NCBI GenBank assembly: GCA_963810615.1
Contig: CAWEOA010000007.1
Coordinates: 186,001-250,000, forward strand
Reading direction: 5' to 3'
Origin: JARRQJ01 sp963810615
Lineage (GTDB): Bacteria; Pseudomonadota; Gammaproteobacteria; DRLM01
Length of the DNA: 64,000 bases
Shown: in pieces, positions 36,910 through 47,042 of the stretch
Position numbering within the stretch: the first letter of the stretch is position 1
Layout of the letters: the number at the start of each line of letters is the position of its first letter
The notes under the pieces: generated by a model
Database searches by the model: none
Told to the model about the DNA's origin: nothing
What the model saw: the letters and a program-made list of their open reading frames with translations, nothing else
Program-made: the position numbers and the translations under genes

Positions 36910-38271
36910 ATGGCAGAACCCTCGCGTAGACGCTATTTCGGTACGGACGGCATCCGCGGCAGAGTGGGTGAATCGCCCATCAATGCCGAGTTCGTTCTCA
37001 AGCTGGGTTGGGCCGCCGGCCGGGTATTGGCCAAGACCCAGGGTGGGGCGAGCAAGGTTCTCATCGGCAAGGACACCCGCTTGTCGGGTTATATGTTCGA
37101 GTCCGCCTTGCAGGCCGGGTTGTCGGCGGCGGGGGTGGATATCCGTCTCTTGGGTCCCATGCCCACGCCGGCCATCGCCTATCTGACCCGCACCCTGCAT
37201 GCCCAAGCGGGGATCGTTATCAGCGCCTCGCACAATCCCTATTACGATAACGGGATCAAATTCTTTTCCGCGCAGGGCGTCAAGCTTGCCGATGACATCG
37301 AGTCGGCCATCGAGGCGGAGCTGGAACAACCCATGCACACGGTGGATTCCGCCGAACTGGGCAAGGCGGAGCGGGTGACCGATGCGGCTGGACGTTATAT
37401 CGAGTTTTGTAAGAGCACCATCCCGGCCTCCCTGGATTTTCGCGAGATGAAGGTGGTGGTGGACTGCGCTCATGGAGCAACCTATCACGTAGCGCCCAGC
37501 GTCATTGAGGAATTGGGGGCGGAAGTGATTCCCATCGGCGTCCATCCTGACGGCTTCAATATCAATAAGGAATGCGGCTCCACCTTTCCCAAGGCGACCC
37601 AGATGGCGGTGCTGGAGCATGGCGCCGATCTGGGCATTGCCCTGGACGGTGACGGCGACCGGGTGATCATGGTCGACCATAAGGGAGAAGTGGTGGATGG
37701 TGATGAACTGTTGTTCATCATCGCCCAGTCTCGCGCCCAGGCCGGTACCCTCAACGGCACGGTGGTGGGGACGCTGATGAGCAATTTTGGCCTGGAGCAG
37801 GCCCTGCGCGCTCAGGGCATCGATTTCATGCGGGCGGCGGTGGGGGATCGTCACGTCATGGAGATGCTGCGCAGCGGGGGGTGGACGCTGGGCGGTGAAT
37901 CGTCGGGCCACATCATTTGTCTGGATCGCACCACTACCGGTGACGGTATCGTGGCGGCGCTGCAGGTGTTGGTCGAGGTCCTGAAGAGCGGACGCTCCCT
38001 GCACGAATTGAAGAAAGGGATGATGAAATATCCGCAATGCATGGTCAATGTGCCGGTGGTGCCGGGATTCGATGTCGCCAAATCCTCTGTGATTCAAGAG
38101 GCTTACAAAGATGTATTGAGCGCCCTGCATGATGAGGGCCGGGTTTTACTGCGTCCCTCGGGGACGGAGCCGGTGATCCGCGTCATGGTGGAGGGGGCGG
38201 ATTCGGGACAGGTGCAATCCCTGGCCAATCAATTGGCCGAAGTGGTGGCACGCGCCGCGATTAACGGCTGA
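36910..38271 (+). CDS. glmM: Phosphoglucosamine mutase
   Basis: GlmM converts glucosamine-6-phosphate to glucosamine-1-phosphate for UDP-GlcNAc, peptidoglycan and LPS synthesis. The 453 residues show RRYFGTDGIRGRVG at the start, the phosphoserine loop ISAS107HNPYYDNGIKF, the Mg2+ loop DGDGDR and the sugar-binding GGESSGHI. The phosphate-binding loop RPSGTEPVIRVMVE lies near the C-terminus. The ATG at 36910, with AGGGAGG upstream, is preferred to an in-frame upstream ATG inside the repeat element. Confidence 0.98.
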   Translation: MAEPSRRRYFGTDGIRGRVGESPINAEFVLKLGWAAGRVLAKTQGGASKVLIGKDTRLSGYMFESALQAGLSAAGVDIRLLGPMPTPAIAYLTRTLHAQAGIVISASHNPYYDNGIKFFSAQGVKLADDIESAIEAELEQPMHTVDSAELGKAERVTDAAGRYIEFCKSTIPASLDFREMKVVVDCAHGATYHVAPSVIEELGAEVIPIGVHPDGFNINKECGSTFPKATQMAVLEHGADLGIALDGDGDRVIMVDHKGEVVDGDELLFIIAQSRAQAGTLNGTVVGTLMSNFGLEQALRAQGIDFMRAAVGDRHVMEMLRSGGWTLGGESSGHIICLDRTTTGDGIVAALQVLVEVLKSGRSLHELKKGMMKYPQCMVNVPVVPGFDVAKSSVIQEAYKDVLSALHDEGRVLLRPSGTEPVIRVMVEGADSGQVQSLANQLAEVVARAAING

Positions 38272-38377
38272 GGGCTGATGCCGGTGGGCCGGCCGCTTAC
38301 CCAGGTCGAATGTAAAATTGATTTCTAACAACGGTATGGGTATTCTTGAGCGCCATTTTTGAGCTTGCGGGGGAGTG

Positions 38378-39136
<759 letters not shown>

Positions 39137-39161
39137 TCCGCATGACTTTTAAGGTGTAGTG

Positions 39162-39527
39162 ATGCATTCGATTTTGTTGATAGTGCATATATTGGTGGCG
39201 GCGGCTCTGATCGGCCTGGTGCTGATCCAGCGCGGCAAGGGTGCCGAGGTGGGCGCGGCTTTCGGCAGCGGTGCATCCAATACGGTGTTCGGTAGTCGTG
39301 GTTCGGCCTCGTTCCTGACCCGTGCCACGGCGGTCTTGGCTATTCTGTTTTTTGTGCTCACCGGGTTGCTGGCGTTCACCGCGACACAGAAGCGGGAAAT
39401 AAACAGTGTTACGGAGTTGGTCAAGCCGCAGGCGCCGGCAACACCGGCCACTAAGCCGGAAGCGCCAGCGGGAGATTCATCGACGCAGACCAAACCCGGT
39501 GATGTGCCGGTGGTCCCGGAAAAATAG
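39162..39527 (+). CDS. secG: Preprotein translocase subunit SecG
   Basis: SecG is the small accessory subunit of the SecYEG channel. The 121 residues contain two transmembrane helices (about 3-20 and 52-73) separated by the cytosolic loop IQRGKGAEVGAAFGSGASNTVFGSRG, the family signature. A Pro/Ala-rich periplasmic or cytosolic tail follows. AAGGTG (39151-39156) supports the ATG at 39162 over the adjacent GTG. It is followed by a tRNA-Leu gene, the classical secG-leuU neighbourhood. Confidence 0.95.
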   Translation: MHSILLIVHILVAAALIGLVLIQRGKGAEVGAAFGSGASNTVFGSRGSASFLTRATAVLAILFFVLTGLLAFTATQKREINSVTELVKPQAPATPATKPEAPAGDSSTQTKPGDVPVVPEK

Positions 39528-39566
39528 TAAAAGTACCCAGCGGTGAATTTCGAGCGCCGATTGTCT

Positions 39567-39572
39567 TAAAAT
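39567..39572 (+). promoter_or_regulatory. Possible -10 element of the tRNA-Leu gene
   Basis: TAAAAT lies about 50 bases before the tRNA, but no good -35 hexamer precedes it. An inverted repeat, CGAGCGC (39551-39557) and GCGCTCG (39581-39587), surrounds it; this may instead be the secG terminator region. Weak call. Confidence 0.25.
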
Positions 39573-39620
39573 GTTGTTTTGCGCTCGAGTCTCCCGAGTT
39601 CGGGTATGAAGCTGAAAATT

Positions 39621-39705
39621 GCCGACGTGGTGGAATTGGTAGACACACCATCTTGAGGGGGTGGCGGCGCAAGCCGTGTGAGTTCGAGTCTCACCGTCGG
39701 CACCA
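39621..39705 (+). tRNA. leuU: tRNA-Leu (anticodon GAG)
   Basis: An 85-base tRNA with acceptor arms GCCGACG (39621-39627) and CGTCGGC (39695-39701), discriminator A and an encoded CCA. The D-arm TGGAATTGGTAGACA and the T-arm GTGAGTTCGAGTCTCAC are clear. The anticodon loop TTGAGGG carries GAG (39655-39657), reading CUC and CUU. A long variable arm (GGCGGCGCAAGCCGT) marks a class II tRNA, as expected for leucine. Confidence 0.97.
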
Positions 39706-39771
39706 TGTCTGTTTTGAAAGCGGTACGTTATAACCGCATGAATTAAAATAATTTAGCGTCTTAATCCTTGC

Positions 39772-39801
39772 TTGACACGGCGTTTGCTTGTGCCCTAGAC
39801 T
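39772..39801 (+). promoter_or_regulatory. Predicted sigma-70 promoter of the nuo operon
   Basis: TTGACA (39772-39777) is a perfect -35 hexamer, followed after 18 bases by TAGACT (39796-39801) as the -10. The transcript would start near 39808, giving a leader of about 108 bases with a small hairpin (GCAAAG-CATGTT-CTTTGC, 39855-39872) before nuoA. Confidence 0.55.
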
Positions 39802-39915
39802 CCAAATCTCTTTTTGATTTGGTGAGTCAGGTTTGCCGCGTGGAACCGGGGTCTGCAAAGCATGTTCTTTGCGGGGGGGTTAGAGACCATAACGAGTGGG
39901 TGTTGGCCGCAGCAA

Positions 39916-40272
39916 ATGTTAGAAAACTACCTGCCAATTTTGATTTTTCTCGTCATGGGCGCCGTTTTCGGCGTTGTCCCGGTTATATTGGGTAGATTGG
40001 TCGCCCCCCACCGACCTGACAGCGACAAGAATTCTCCTTACGAATGCGGCTTCGAGGCCTTCGAAGACTCCCGCATGAAATTCGATGTGCGCTATTACCT
40101 GGTCGCCATTTTGTTCATCATCTTCGACCTGGAAATCGCCTTTCTTTTTCCCTGGGCCGTGGTGCTCAAACAGATCGGGATGTTCGGCTTCATGGCAATG
40201 GTGATTTTCCTTACCATTCTGGTGGTGGGCTTCATCTATGAGTGGAAAAAGGGGGCCTTGGAATGGGAGTAG
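39916..40272 (+). CDS. nuoA: NADH-quinone oxidoreductase subunit A
   Basis: NuoA is a three-helix membrane subunit at the junction of the membrane and peripheral arms of complex I. The 118 residues contain the loop SPYECGFEAFEDSRMKFDVRYYLVAILFIIFDLEIAFLFPW, which is diagnostic of the subunit. The ATG at 39916 (MLENYLPILIF) gives the family length; an upstream in-frame ATG would add 18 unrelated residues. First gene of the 14-gene nuo operon. Confidence 0.96.
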   Translation: MLENYLPILIFLVMGAVFGVVPVILGRLVAPHRPDSDKNSPYECGFEAFEDSRMKFDVRYYLVAILFIIFDLEIAFLFPWAVVLKQIGMFGFMAMVIFLTILVVGFIYEWKKGALEWE

Positions 40273-40384
40273 CGGCCGGGCATCCGCGCAGGAAGTGCGC
40301 GCTGCAACCGTAGTCGACTCCGATTGTCTGAATTAATTAAGCAGGGTGTTTAATTCCTGTGTCTGATGTTTAAGGGGGCAGACT

Positions 40385-40861
40385 GTGGGTATTGAGGGGA
40401 TTCTGGAACGAGGCGTGGTCACTACCACCGCGGATAAGCTCATCAATTGGGCCCGCACCGGTTCCCTGTGGCCCATGACCTTCGGCTTGGCCTGCTGCGC
40501 GGTTGAGATGATGCACGCCGGCGCGGCCCGCTATGATCTCGACCGGTTCGGGGTGGTGTTTCGCCCCAGCCCGCGCCAGTCCGATGTGATGATCGTGGCG
40601 GGAACCCTGGTCAATAAGATGGCGCCCGCCTTGCGTCGCGTCTATGACCAAATGTCCGAACCGCGCTGGGTGATCTCCATGGGCTCCTGCGCCAACGGCG
40701 GCGGTTATTATCATTATTCTTATGCGGTGGTGCGCGGCTGCGACCGTATCGTGCCGGTGGATATCTATGTGCCGGGTTGTCCGCCGACTGCGGAAGCGCT
40801 GCTCTACGGGGTGATCCAACTCCAAAATAAGATTCGCCGCACCAATACCATTGCCCGCTAA
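40385..40861 (+). CDS. nuoB: NADH-quinone oxidoreductase subunit B
   Basis: NuoB (PSST) holds the terminal [4Fe-4S] cluster N2 that passes electrons to quinone. The 158 residues contain the four ligands Cys37, Cys38 (LACCAVEMM), Cys102 (GSCANGG) and Cys132 (PGCPP). Translation starts at GTG 40385 behind AAGGGGG. It is separated from nuoA by 112 bases, unusually wide for this operon, with no terminator seen. Confidence 0.98.
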   Translation: MGIEGILERGVVTTTADKLINWARTGSLWPMTFGLACCAVEMMHAGAARYDLDRFGVVFRPSPRQSDVMIVAGTLVNKMAPALRRVYDQMSEPRWVISMGSCANGGGYYHYSYAVVRGCDRIVPVDIYVPGCPPTAEALLYGVIQLQNKIRRTNTIAR

Positions 40862-40879
40862 GGGAAGGGAACTAGGCTC

Positions 40880-41569
40880 ATGTCTGACAGCAATCAGGAC
40901 TTAGCGGCACGCCTCGAGGCGCGTTTCGCCGCCGCCGTGACCAGTTGTACGGTAGCGTGCGGCGAGACCACGCTGGTGGTCACCCGATCTAAACTTATCG
41001 AAATCTGTAAGGCGTTGCGCGACGAAGCCGATTTTGCCTTCGAGATACTCATCGACTTGTGCGGCGTTGATTATTCCGAGTTCGGCATGGAGGAGTGGGA
41101 ACAAACGGAACACACCAGTTACAACCGTGTTGACGAGGGCGAAGACGACGCCATGGTGGCGCGGCCAAGAGCACGTTTCGCCGTGGTCTATCATCTGTTG
41201 TCTGTCTCCCGTAACCAGCGGCTGCGGCTCAAGGTGTTTTTGGAAGATGAACCGCCGCGCGTTGATTCGGTGGTAGAAGTGTGGAGCTGCGCCAATTGGT
41301 ACGAGCGCGAGGCCTTCGATTTGTTCGGGATTCTCTTCGACGGTCATCCCGATTTGCGCCGCATTCTCACCGATTATGGTTTCATCGGCCATCCCTTCCG
41401 CAAGGACTTCCCGCTCATCGGCAATGTGGAAATGCGTTATGACCCGGAGAAGCGCCGCGTCGTCTACGAGCCGGTGAGCATCCAGCCGCGGGTCCTGGTG
41501 CCGCGAGTGATTCGCCACGACAGCCGCTACGAAGGCGAAGTTCCCGATCTGACGAGAGGGCGCTCGTAA
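40880..41569 (+). CDS. nuoC: NADH-quinone oxidoreductase subunit C
   Basis: NuoC (30-kDa subunit) is part of the hydrophilic connecting arm. The 229 residues contain the family signature EREAFDLFGILFDGHPDLRRILTDYGFIGHPFRKDFPL (about 148-185 in pieces). It is a separate gene, not fused to nuoD as in E. coli. The stop overlaps the nuoD start (TAATG). Confidence 0.97.
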   Translation: MSDSNQDLAARLEARFAAAVTSCTVACGETTLVVTRSKLIEICKALRDEADFAFEILIDLCGVDYSEFGMEEWEQTEHTSYNRVDEGEDDAMVARPRARFAVVYHLLSVSRNQRLRLKVFLEDEPPRVDSVVEVWSCANWYEREAFDLFGILFDGHPDLRRILTDYGFIGHPFRKDFPLIGNVEMRYDPEKRRVVYEPVSIQPRVLVPRVIRHDSRYEGEVPDLTRGRS

Positions 41570-42822
41570 TGGCTGAGATTCGCAACTACACCATGAATTT
41601 CGGGCCGCAGCATCCTTCCGCTCACGGGGTGTTGCGTCTGGTGCTGGAGTTGGACGGCGAGGTTATCGAACGCGCCGATCCGCATATCGGTCTGCTGCAT
41701 CGCGCCACCGAAAAGCTGGCGGAGAGCAAACCGTTCAATCAAAGCATCGGCTACATGGATCGACTTGACTATGTGTCCATGATGTGTAACGAGCATGGCT
41801 ATGTCCTGGCCATCGAAAAGTTATTGGGCGTCGAGCCGCCGCTGCGCGCCCAGTATATTCGCGTGATGTTCGACGAGATCACCCGCGTTCTCAATCATCT
41901 GCTGTGGCTGGGTGCGCATGCCCTGGACATCGGCGCCATGACCGTGTTTCTCTATGCCTTCCGTGAGCGCGAGGACCTGTTGGATTGTTACGAGGCGGTG
42001 TCCGGCGCGCGTTTGCATGCTACCTATTATCGTCCCGGCGGCGTCTATCGCGATCTGCCCGATGCCATGCCCCACTATCAACCTTCCAAGTGGCATGACA
42101 AGAAGGAAGTGGAGCGCCTCAATACCAATCGCCAGGGGTCCTTGCTGGATTTCATCGAGGACTTTACCGAGCGTTTCCCCAAGTATGTCGATGAATACGA
42201 AACCCTGTTGACCAATAATCGCATTTGGAAGCAGCGCACCGTCGGCATCGGCGTGGTGTCCCCGGAGCGGGCCATGCAGATGGGGTTCACCGGTCCCATG
42301 CTGCGCGGTTCGGGCATCGAATGGGATCTGCGCAAGAAACAGCCTTATGAAGTCTACGATCGCTTGGATTTCGATATCCCGGTAGGCGTGAACGGCGATT
42401 GCTACGATCGTTATCTGGTGCGCGTGGAAGAGCTGCGTCAATCCAATCGCATCATCAGGCAGTGCGTGGATTGGCTGCGGCGCAATCCCGGCGCGGTGAT
42501 GGTAGACAATTACAAAGTGGCGCCGCCGAATCGCGAGACCATGAAGGGCGATATGGAGGCCTTGATCCATCATTTTAAATTGTTCACCGAAGGCTATTGC
42601 GTGCCCGCGGGCGAGGCGTATGCGGCGGTAGAGCATCCCAAAGGCGAGTTCGGCGTCTACTTGATCTCCGACGGCGCCAACAAGCCCTATCGTATGAAGA
42701 TCCGCGCGCCGGGCTTTGCCCATATCGCCTCCCTGGATGAGATGGCGCGGGGACATATGATCGCCGACGTGGTGGCGATTATCGGTACCCAGGACATCGT
42801 ATTTGGAGAAGTGGACCGATGA
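41569..42822 (+). CDS. nuoD: NADH-quinone oxidoreductase subunit D
   Basis: NuoD (49-kDa subunit) helps form the quinone-reduction site together with NuoB. The 417 residues begin NYTMNFGPQHPSAHGVLRLVLELDGE, the conserved quinone-pocket loop with its histidine, and end DVVAIIGTQDIVFGEVDR. Homology to the large subunit of NiFe hydrogenases is seen along the length, without the nickel cysteines. The start overlaps nuoC by one base and the end overlaps nuoE by four (ATGA). Confidence 0.98.
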   Translation: MAEIRNYTMNFGPQHPSAHGVLRLVLELDGEVIERADPHIGLLHRATEKLAESKPFNQSIGYMDRLDYVSMMCNEHGYVLAIEKLLGVEPPLRAQYIRVMFDEITRVLNHLLWLGAHALDIGAMTVFLYAFREREDLLDCYEAVSGARLHATYYRPGGVYRDLPDAMPHYQPSKWHDKKEVERLNTNRQGSLLDFIEDFTERFPKYVDEYETLLTNNRIWKQRTVGIGVVSPERAMQMGFTGPMLRGSGIEWDLRKKQPYEVYDRLDFDIPVGVNGDCYDRYLVRVEELRQSNRIIRQCVDWLRRNPGAVMVDNYKVAPPNRETMKGDMEALIHHFKLFTEGYCVPAGEAYAAVEHPKGEFGVYLISDGANKPYRMKIRAPGFAHIASLDEMARGHMIADVVAIIGTQDIVFGEVDR

Positions 42823-43316
42823 TGGCGAGCAAACGCAAGACGGATTTACTTTCCCCCGCGGTGCGTGCGGATATCGATAAGTGGGTGGCCAAGTATCCTT
42901 CGGAGCAAAAGCGTTCGGCGGTGATGGCGGCCTTGCGCCTGGTGCAGGAAGAACAGGGCTGGCTCAGCAATGACTTGATGGACGCCGTGGCGGAATATCT
43001 GGATATGGAACCGATCTCCGTCTATGAAGTCGCAACCTTTTACAGCATGTACGACTTGAAACCGGCGGGTCGCCACAAGATCAGCGTATGCACCAATATT
43101 TCCTGCATGCTGTGCGGCTCGGCGGAATTGATGAACCACCTGGAAAAGAAGCTGGGCGTCAAACGCGGCGAGACTACCGCCGACGGCAAGTTTCATCTGA
43201 AGGAAGTGGAGTGCCTGGCCGCCTGTGCGGGGGCGCCCATGTTTCAGATCGATAAAACCTATTACGAGCATCTTACCCCCGAAAAGGTCGATGCCATCCT
43301 GGACAGCTTAGAGTAG
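42819..43316 (+). CDS. nuoE: NADH-quinone oxidoreductase subunit E
   Basis: NuoE (24-kDa subunit) carries the [2Fe-2S] cluster N1a in a thioredoxin-like domain. The 165 residues contain the ligands Cys91, Cys96 (CTNISC), Cys132 and Cys136 (CLAAC). Two start codons adjoin (ATGATG); the first overlaps the nuoD stop and follows GGAGAAG. nuoF starts six bases after its stop. Confidence 0.97.
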   Translation: MMASKRKTDLLSPAVRADIDKWVAKYPSEQKRSAVMAALRLVQEEQGWLSNDLMDAVAEYLDMEPISVYEVATFYSMYDLKPAGRHKISVCTNISCMLCGSAELMNHLEKKLGVKRGETTADGKFHLKEVECLAACAGAPMFQIDKTYYEHLTPEKVDAILDSLE

Positions 43317-43322
43317 CGGATC

Positions 43323-44603
43323 ATGGCGAACGAAGTCTGTTTTCAAACTTTGCAATACGATGAACCTCATACCCTTGAGACCTATCTCAAGGTAGGCGGT
43401 TATCAGGCGTGGCGCAAGATACTCACCCAAAAGACACCGCCGGAAGAGATTATCAGTGAACTGAAGACCTCGGCGCTGCGTGGTCGCGGCGGCGCCGGCT
43501 TTCCCACCGGATTGAAATGGAGTTTCATGCCGCGCAACGCGCCGGGACAAAAGTACATCGTGTGCAATTCCGACGAGGGCGAGCCGGGGACCTTCAAGGA
43601 CAGGGATATCCTGCGCTACAACCCGCACGCGGTCATCGAGGGTATGGCGATCGCCGGCTACACCATCGGCGCCACTAAGGGTTACAACTATATCCGCGGT
43701 GAATTCTGGGAACCCTACGAGCGTTTCGAGGCGGCTCTGCACGAGGCGCGCGCCGCCGGTTATCTGGGGAAAGACTTGCTGGGCAGCGGAATGGATTTCG
43801 ATATCGATACCCATCTCGGCGCCGGGGCCTATATCTGCGGCGAAGAGACCGCCTTGCTGGAATCGCTGGAAGGCAAAAAGGGCCAGCCGCGATTCAAGCC
43901 CCCATTTCCGGCCAGTTACGGCCTATACGGCAGGCCCACCACCATCAATAACACCGAGACCCTGGCCTCGGTGCCCTTGATCATGCTCAAAGGCGGCAAA
44001 TGGTTCTTGGACTTGGGTAAACCCAACAACGGCGGCACCAAGATCTTCTCGGTATCCGGACACGTCAAGAAGCCCGGCAATTACGAGGTGCCGCTGGGGA
44101 CGCCGTTCGCCGCCCTGCTGGAGATGGCGGGGGGGATGCGCGATGGCAAGAAACTCAAGGCGGTGATCCCCGGCGGTTCATCGGTGCCGGTGTTGTCCGG
44201 CGAGGTGATGATGAAGACCGACATGGACTATGATTCCATCGCCAAGGCCGGTTCCATGCTGGGGGCAGGCTCGGTCATTATTATGGACGAAGATACCTGC
44301 ATGGTCGGCGCCCTGGGGCGCATCGCCCATTTCTATTATGAGGAATCGTGCGGGCAGTGCACGCCGTGCCGCGAGGGCACCGGTTGGTTGTCGCGGGTGA
44401 TTCATCGCATCGAGCACGGCCACGGCGAGGCGCGTGATCTGAGCGTGCTGGAAGATATATCGCAGCGCATCATGGGGCGGACGATTTGCGCCTTGGGTGA
44501 CGCCGCCGCCATGCCGGTCGCCAGTTTCGTGAAGAACTTTCGCGACGAGTTTCAGTACCACATCGACAATGGTAAATGTATGGTAGGCTCTGGCAGCCGC
44601 TAA
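43323..44603 (+). CDS. nuoF: NADH-quinone oxidoreductase subunit F
   Basis: NuoF (51-kDa subunit) binds NADH and FMN and carries [4Fe-4S] cluster N3. The 426 residues contain the flavin/NADH glycine loop LRGRGGAGFPTGLKWSF (about 56-72), ICGEETALLESLEG, and the cluster motif CGQCTPCREG with a fourth cysteine downstream (ICALGDAAAMP). Together with NuoE and NuoG it forms the NADH-oxidising module. Confidence 0.98.
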   Translation: MANEVCFQTLQYDEPHTLETYLKVGGYQAWRKILTQKTPPEEIISELKTSALRGRGGAGFPTGLKWSFMPRNAPGQKYIVCNSDEGEPGTFKDRDILRYNPHAVIEGMAIAGYTIGATKGYNYIRGEFWEPYERFEAALHEARAAGYLGKDLLGSGMDFDIDTHLGAGAYICGEETALLESLEGKKGQPRFKPPFPASYGLYGRPTTINNTETLASVPLIMLKGGKWFLDLGKPNNGGTKIFSVSGHVKKPGNYEVPLGTPFAALLEMAGGMRDGKKLKAVIPGGSSVPVLSGEVMMKTDMDYDSIAKAGSMLGAGSVIIMDEDTCMVGALGRIAHFYYEESCGQCTPCREGTGWLSRVIHRIEHGHGEARDLSVLEDISQRIMGRTICALGDAAAMPVASFVKNFRDEFQYHIDNGKCMVGSGSR

Positions 44604-44644
44604 GCTATGGAATACACGCAACACTTCCTAGAGATTGACGAGTA

Positions 44645-47035
44645 ATGACGACAGAAGCGGAATGCGCCATGGTTAATATTCAAATCGATGGCAAGCAGAT
44701 CAAGGCCAAGCAAGGCGCCATGATCATCGAGGCGGCCGACGAGGTCGGGATTCCTATCGCCCGTTTTTGCTATCACAAGAAACTGTCGGTGGCGGCCAAC
44801 TGCCGTATGTGTCTGGTGGAAGTCGACAAAGCGGCCAAGCCCTTGCCCGCCTGCGCCACGCCGGTCACCGAGGGCATGAAGGTGCATACCAAGTCGCCGC
44901 GCGCCCTGGATGCCCAGCGCGGTACCATGGAATTTCTGCTGATCAACCATCCCCTGGATTGTCCCATCTGCGACCAGGGCGGCGAGTGCGAATTACAGGA
45001 TGTGGCCCTGGGTTATGGCGGTGACAAGTCCCGTTATCATGAAAACAAGCGTGTGGTGGAGAATAAGGATTTGGGGCCTTTGATTTCCACCGATATGACG
45101 CGCTGCATTCATTGCACGCGTTGTGTGCGTTTCGGCGAAGAGATCGCCGGCATCAAGGAATTGGGCGCCACCGGCCGCGGTGAACACATGGAGATCGGTA
45201 CCTATGTGACGCGCAGCGTCGGTTCCGAAATGTCGGGCAATGTCATCGATCTGTGCCCGGTGGGGGCCTTGACCTCCAAACCCTTCCGTTATACCGCCCG
45301 GCCCTGGGAGTTGAATTCAGTTTCCAGTATCGCGCCCCACGATTGCGTGGGTTCCAACATCTATCTGCATATGCGCCGTGGCGAAGTCATGCGGGTGCTG
45401 CCCAAAGAAAACGAAACGATCAACGAGACCTGGATCTCCGATCGGGATCGTTTCAGTTATGAAGGTTTGCACAGCGAGCAAAGACTACGCAGCCCCATGA
45501 TCAAACGTGACGGCCAGTGGCAGGAGACCGATTGGGAAACGGCCCTCAATGCGGCAGTATCGGGTTTCAAGCAGGTATTGAGCACTCAGGGCGCCGGCCA
45601 GGTGGGAGCCTTGATCTCGCCGAGTGCCACCGTGGAAGAAATGTACCTCACGCAAAGACTGGCGCGCGGTTTGGGCAGTGCCAATATCGATCATCGCCTC
45701 GGCCAGTTCGACTTCGGCGATCAGGATGCCGCGCCGGCCTATCCTTGGTTGGGCATGCCTGTCGCGGAATTGCAGCAGCTCGACAGCGTATTGCTGGTCG
45801 GCGCCAATATCCGCAAGGATCAACCCATCATCGGCCATCGCATACGCAAGGCCGCTATGGCAGGTGCCCAGGTGGGTTTGATCGGCAGTGTCGATTACGA
45901 ATTCCGTTTCCCGATTGCGAGCAAAATAATTACATCTCCCGCCGGCATGGAACGGGCACTTGCCGCGGTGGTGAAGGTGCTGGTGGAAGGCAATACCGGC
46001 CTCTCTCCCGCCATGAACAAATTGCTGGGGGACGTGACACCGGATAATGAGTCACGGGCCATCGCCAATCTGTTGCGGCAGGGCATTAAGAGTGCGGTGC
46101 TGTTGGGCGACCAGGCCGCCGCCCATCCCGAGGCGGCCCGCTTGCGCGCCTTGGCGGCAATGATTGCCGAATTGAGCGAATCTACTTTGAGTTTTGTCAG
46201 CCGGGGGGCGAACAGCGCCGGTGGCTGGTTGGCCGGAGCCCTGCCGCATCGCGAGGCCGGCGCTGCCGCCGCATCACGCCAGGGCCTGGATGCGCGGGCG
46301 ATGCTGGCAGCGGGACTGAAGGCCTATATGCTGGTGGGTGTGGAGCCGGAGTTGGATTGCGCCGATTCCGCCGTCGCCGTGAATGCCCTGAGCAGTGCGG
46401 AGTGCGTGGTCGCATTGACCACCTTCGTCAGTGAAGCGATGCGCAATTACGCTCACGTGCTGTTGCCCATGGCGCCGTTCTCGGAAACCTCGGGAACCTA
46501 TGTGAACGTCGAAGGCAGCTGGCAGAGTTTCACCGGTGCCGCGACGCCGCTGGGCGAGGCTCGTCCGGCGTGGAAGATTTTGCGCGTGTTGGGTAATCAA
46601 TTCGGATTGCCGGGCTTCGATTACATGTCTTCTACAGAGGTGCGCGATGAAGTGGCCCGGGTCGTCGCCGCCCTTAAGCCGGATAACCGGGTCGGCTGGC
46701 CGACACCGGATCAGTTGAGCAACGACAGCTCGGGGCTGGTGCGGCTGGCGGATGCGCCTATGTATGCCGTCGATGCAATCGTGCGGCGTTCCGCGCCTTT
46801 GCAAGGCACAGCAGACGCGTTGCCGGCTGCGGTGTATGTGCATGAGAACGTGGCAAAGGAGTTGGGGATTGCGGAAGGGCGGCCGGTGACGGTGCGCCAA
46901 GCCGGTTGTGAACTCACGCTGGATCTGGTCATAGATAATCGCGTCGCATTGGGGTGCGCATGGATTCCCGCCGGGGTGCCGGGCGGTGCGGGTCTGGGAG
47001 CCCATGGCTCGGCGATTGAGCTAACTCAGGGTTAA
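44645..47035 (+). CDS. nuoG: NADH-quinone oxidoreductase subunit G
   Basis: NuoG (75-kDa subunit) holds several iron-sulfur clusters. The 796 residues open with a ferredoxin-type [2Fe-2S] domain (FCYHKKLSVAANCRMCLVE). They continue with the CPICDQGGECELQ and CIHCTRCVRFGEE cluster motifs and LCPVGALTSKPFRYTARPWEL, followed by a molybdopterin-oxidoreductase-like domain that lacks a cofactor role in complex I. The ATG at 44645 is taken; an ATG at 44669 (MVNIQIDG) is also plausible and closer to the domain start. Confidence 0.96.
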   Translation: MTTEAECAMVNIQIDGKQIKAKQGAMIIEAADEVGIPIARFCYHKKLSVAANCRMCLVEVDKAAKPLPACATPVTEGMKVHTKSPRALDAQRGTMEFLLINHPLDCPICDQGGECELQDVALGYGGDKSRYHENKRVVENKDLGPLISTDMTRCIHCTRCVRFGEEIAGIKELGATGRGEHMEIGTYVTRSVGSEMSGNVIDLCPVGALTSKPFRYTARPWELNSVSSIAPHDCVGSNIYLHMRRGEVMRVLPKENETINETWISDRDRFSYEGLHSEQRLRSPMIKRDGQWQETDWETALNAAVSGFKQVLSTQGAGQVGALISPSATVEEMYLTQRLARGLGSANIDHRLGQFDFGDQDAAPAYPWLGMPVAELQQLDSVLLVGANIRKDQPIIGHRIRKAAMAGAQVGLIGSVDYEFRFPIASKIITSPAGMERALAAVVKVLVEGNTGLSPAMNKLLGDVTPDNESRAIANLLRQGIKSAVLLGDQAAAHPEAARLRALAAMIAELSESTLSFVSRGANSAGGWLAGALPHREAGAAAASRQGLDARAMLAAGLKAYMLVGVEPELDCADSAVAVNALSSAECVVALTTFVSEAMRNYAHVLLPMAPFSETSGTYVNVEGSWQSFTGAATPLGEARPAWKILRVLGNQFGLPGFDYMSSTEVRDEVARVVAALKPDNRVGWPTPDQLSNDSSGLVRLADAPMYAVDAIVRRSAPLQGTADALPAAVYVHENVAKELGIAEGRPVTVRQAGCELTLDLVIDNRVALGCAWIPAGVPGGAGLGAHGSAIELTQG

Positions 47036-47042
47036 CGAGATC

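Noticed and set aside
36757..38130. A 457-codon minus-strand frame opposite glmM
   Set aside because: Shadow frame of a complete, conserved glmM.
40273..40384. A possible break in the nuo operon between nuoA and nuoB
   Set aside because: The gap is 112 bases, but no terminator hairpin or clear promoter is visible and gene order is standard.
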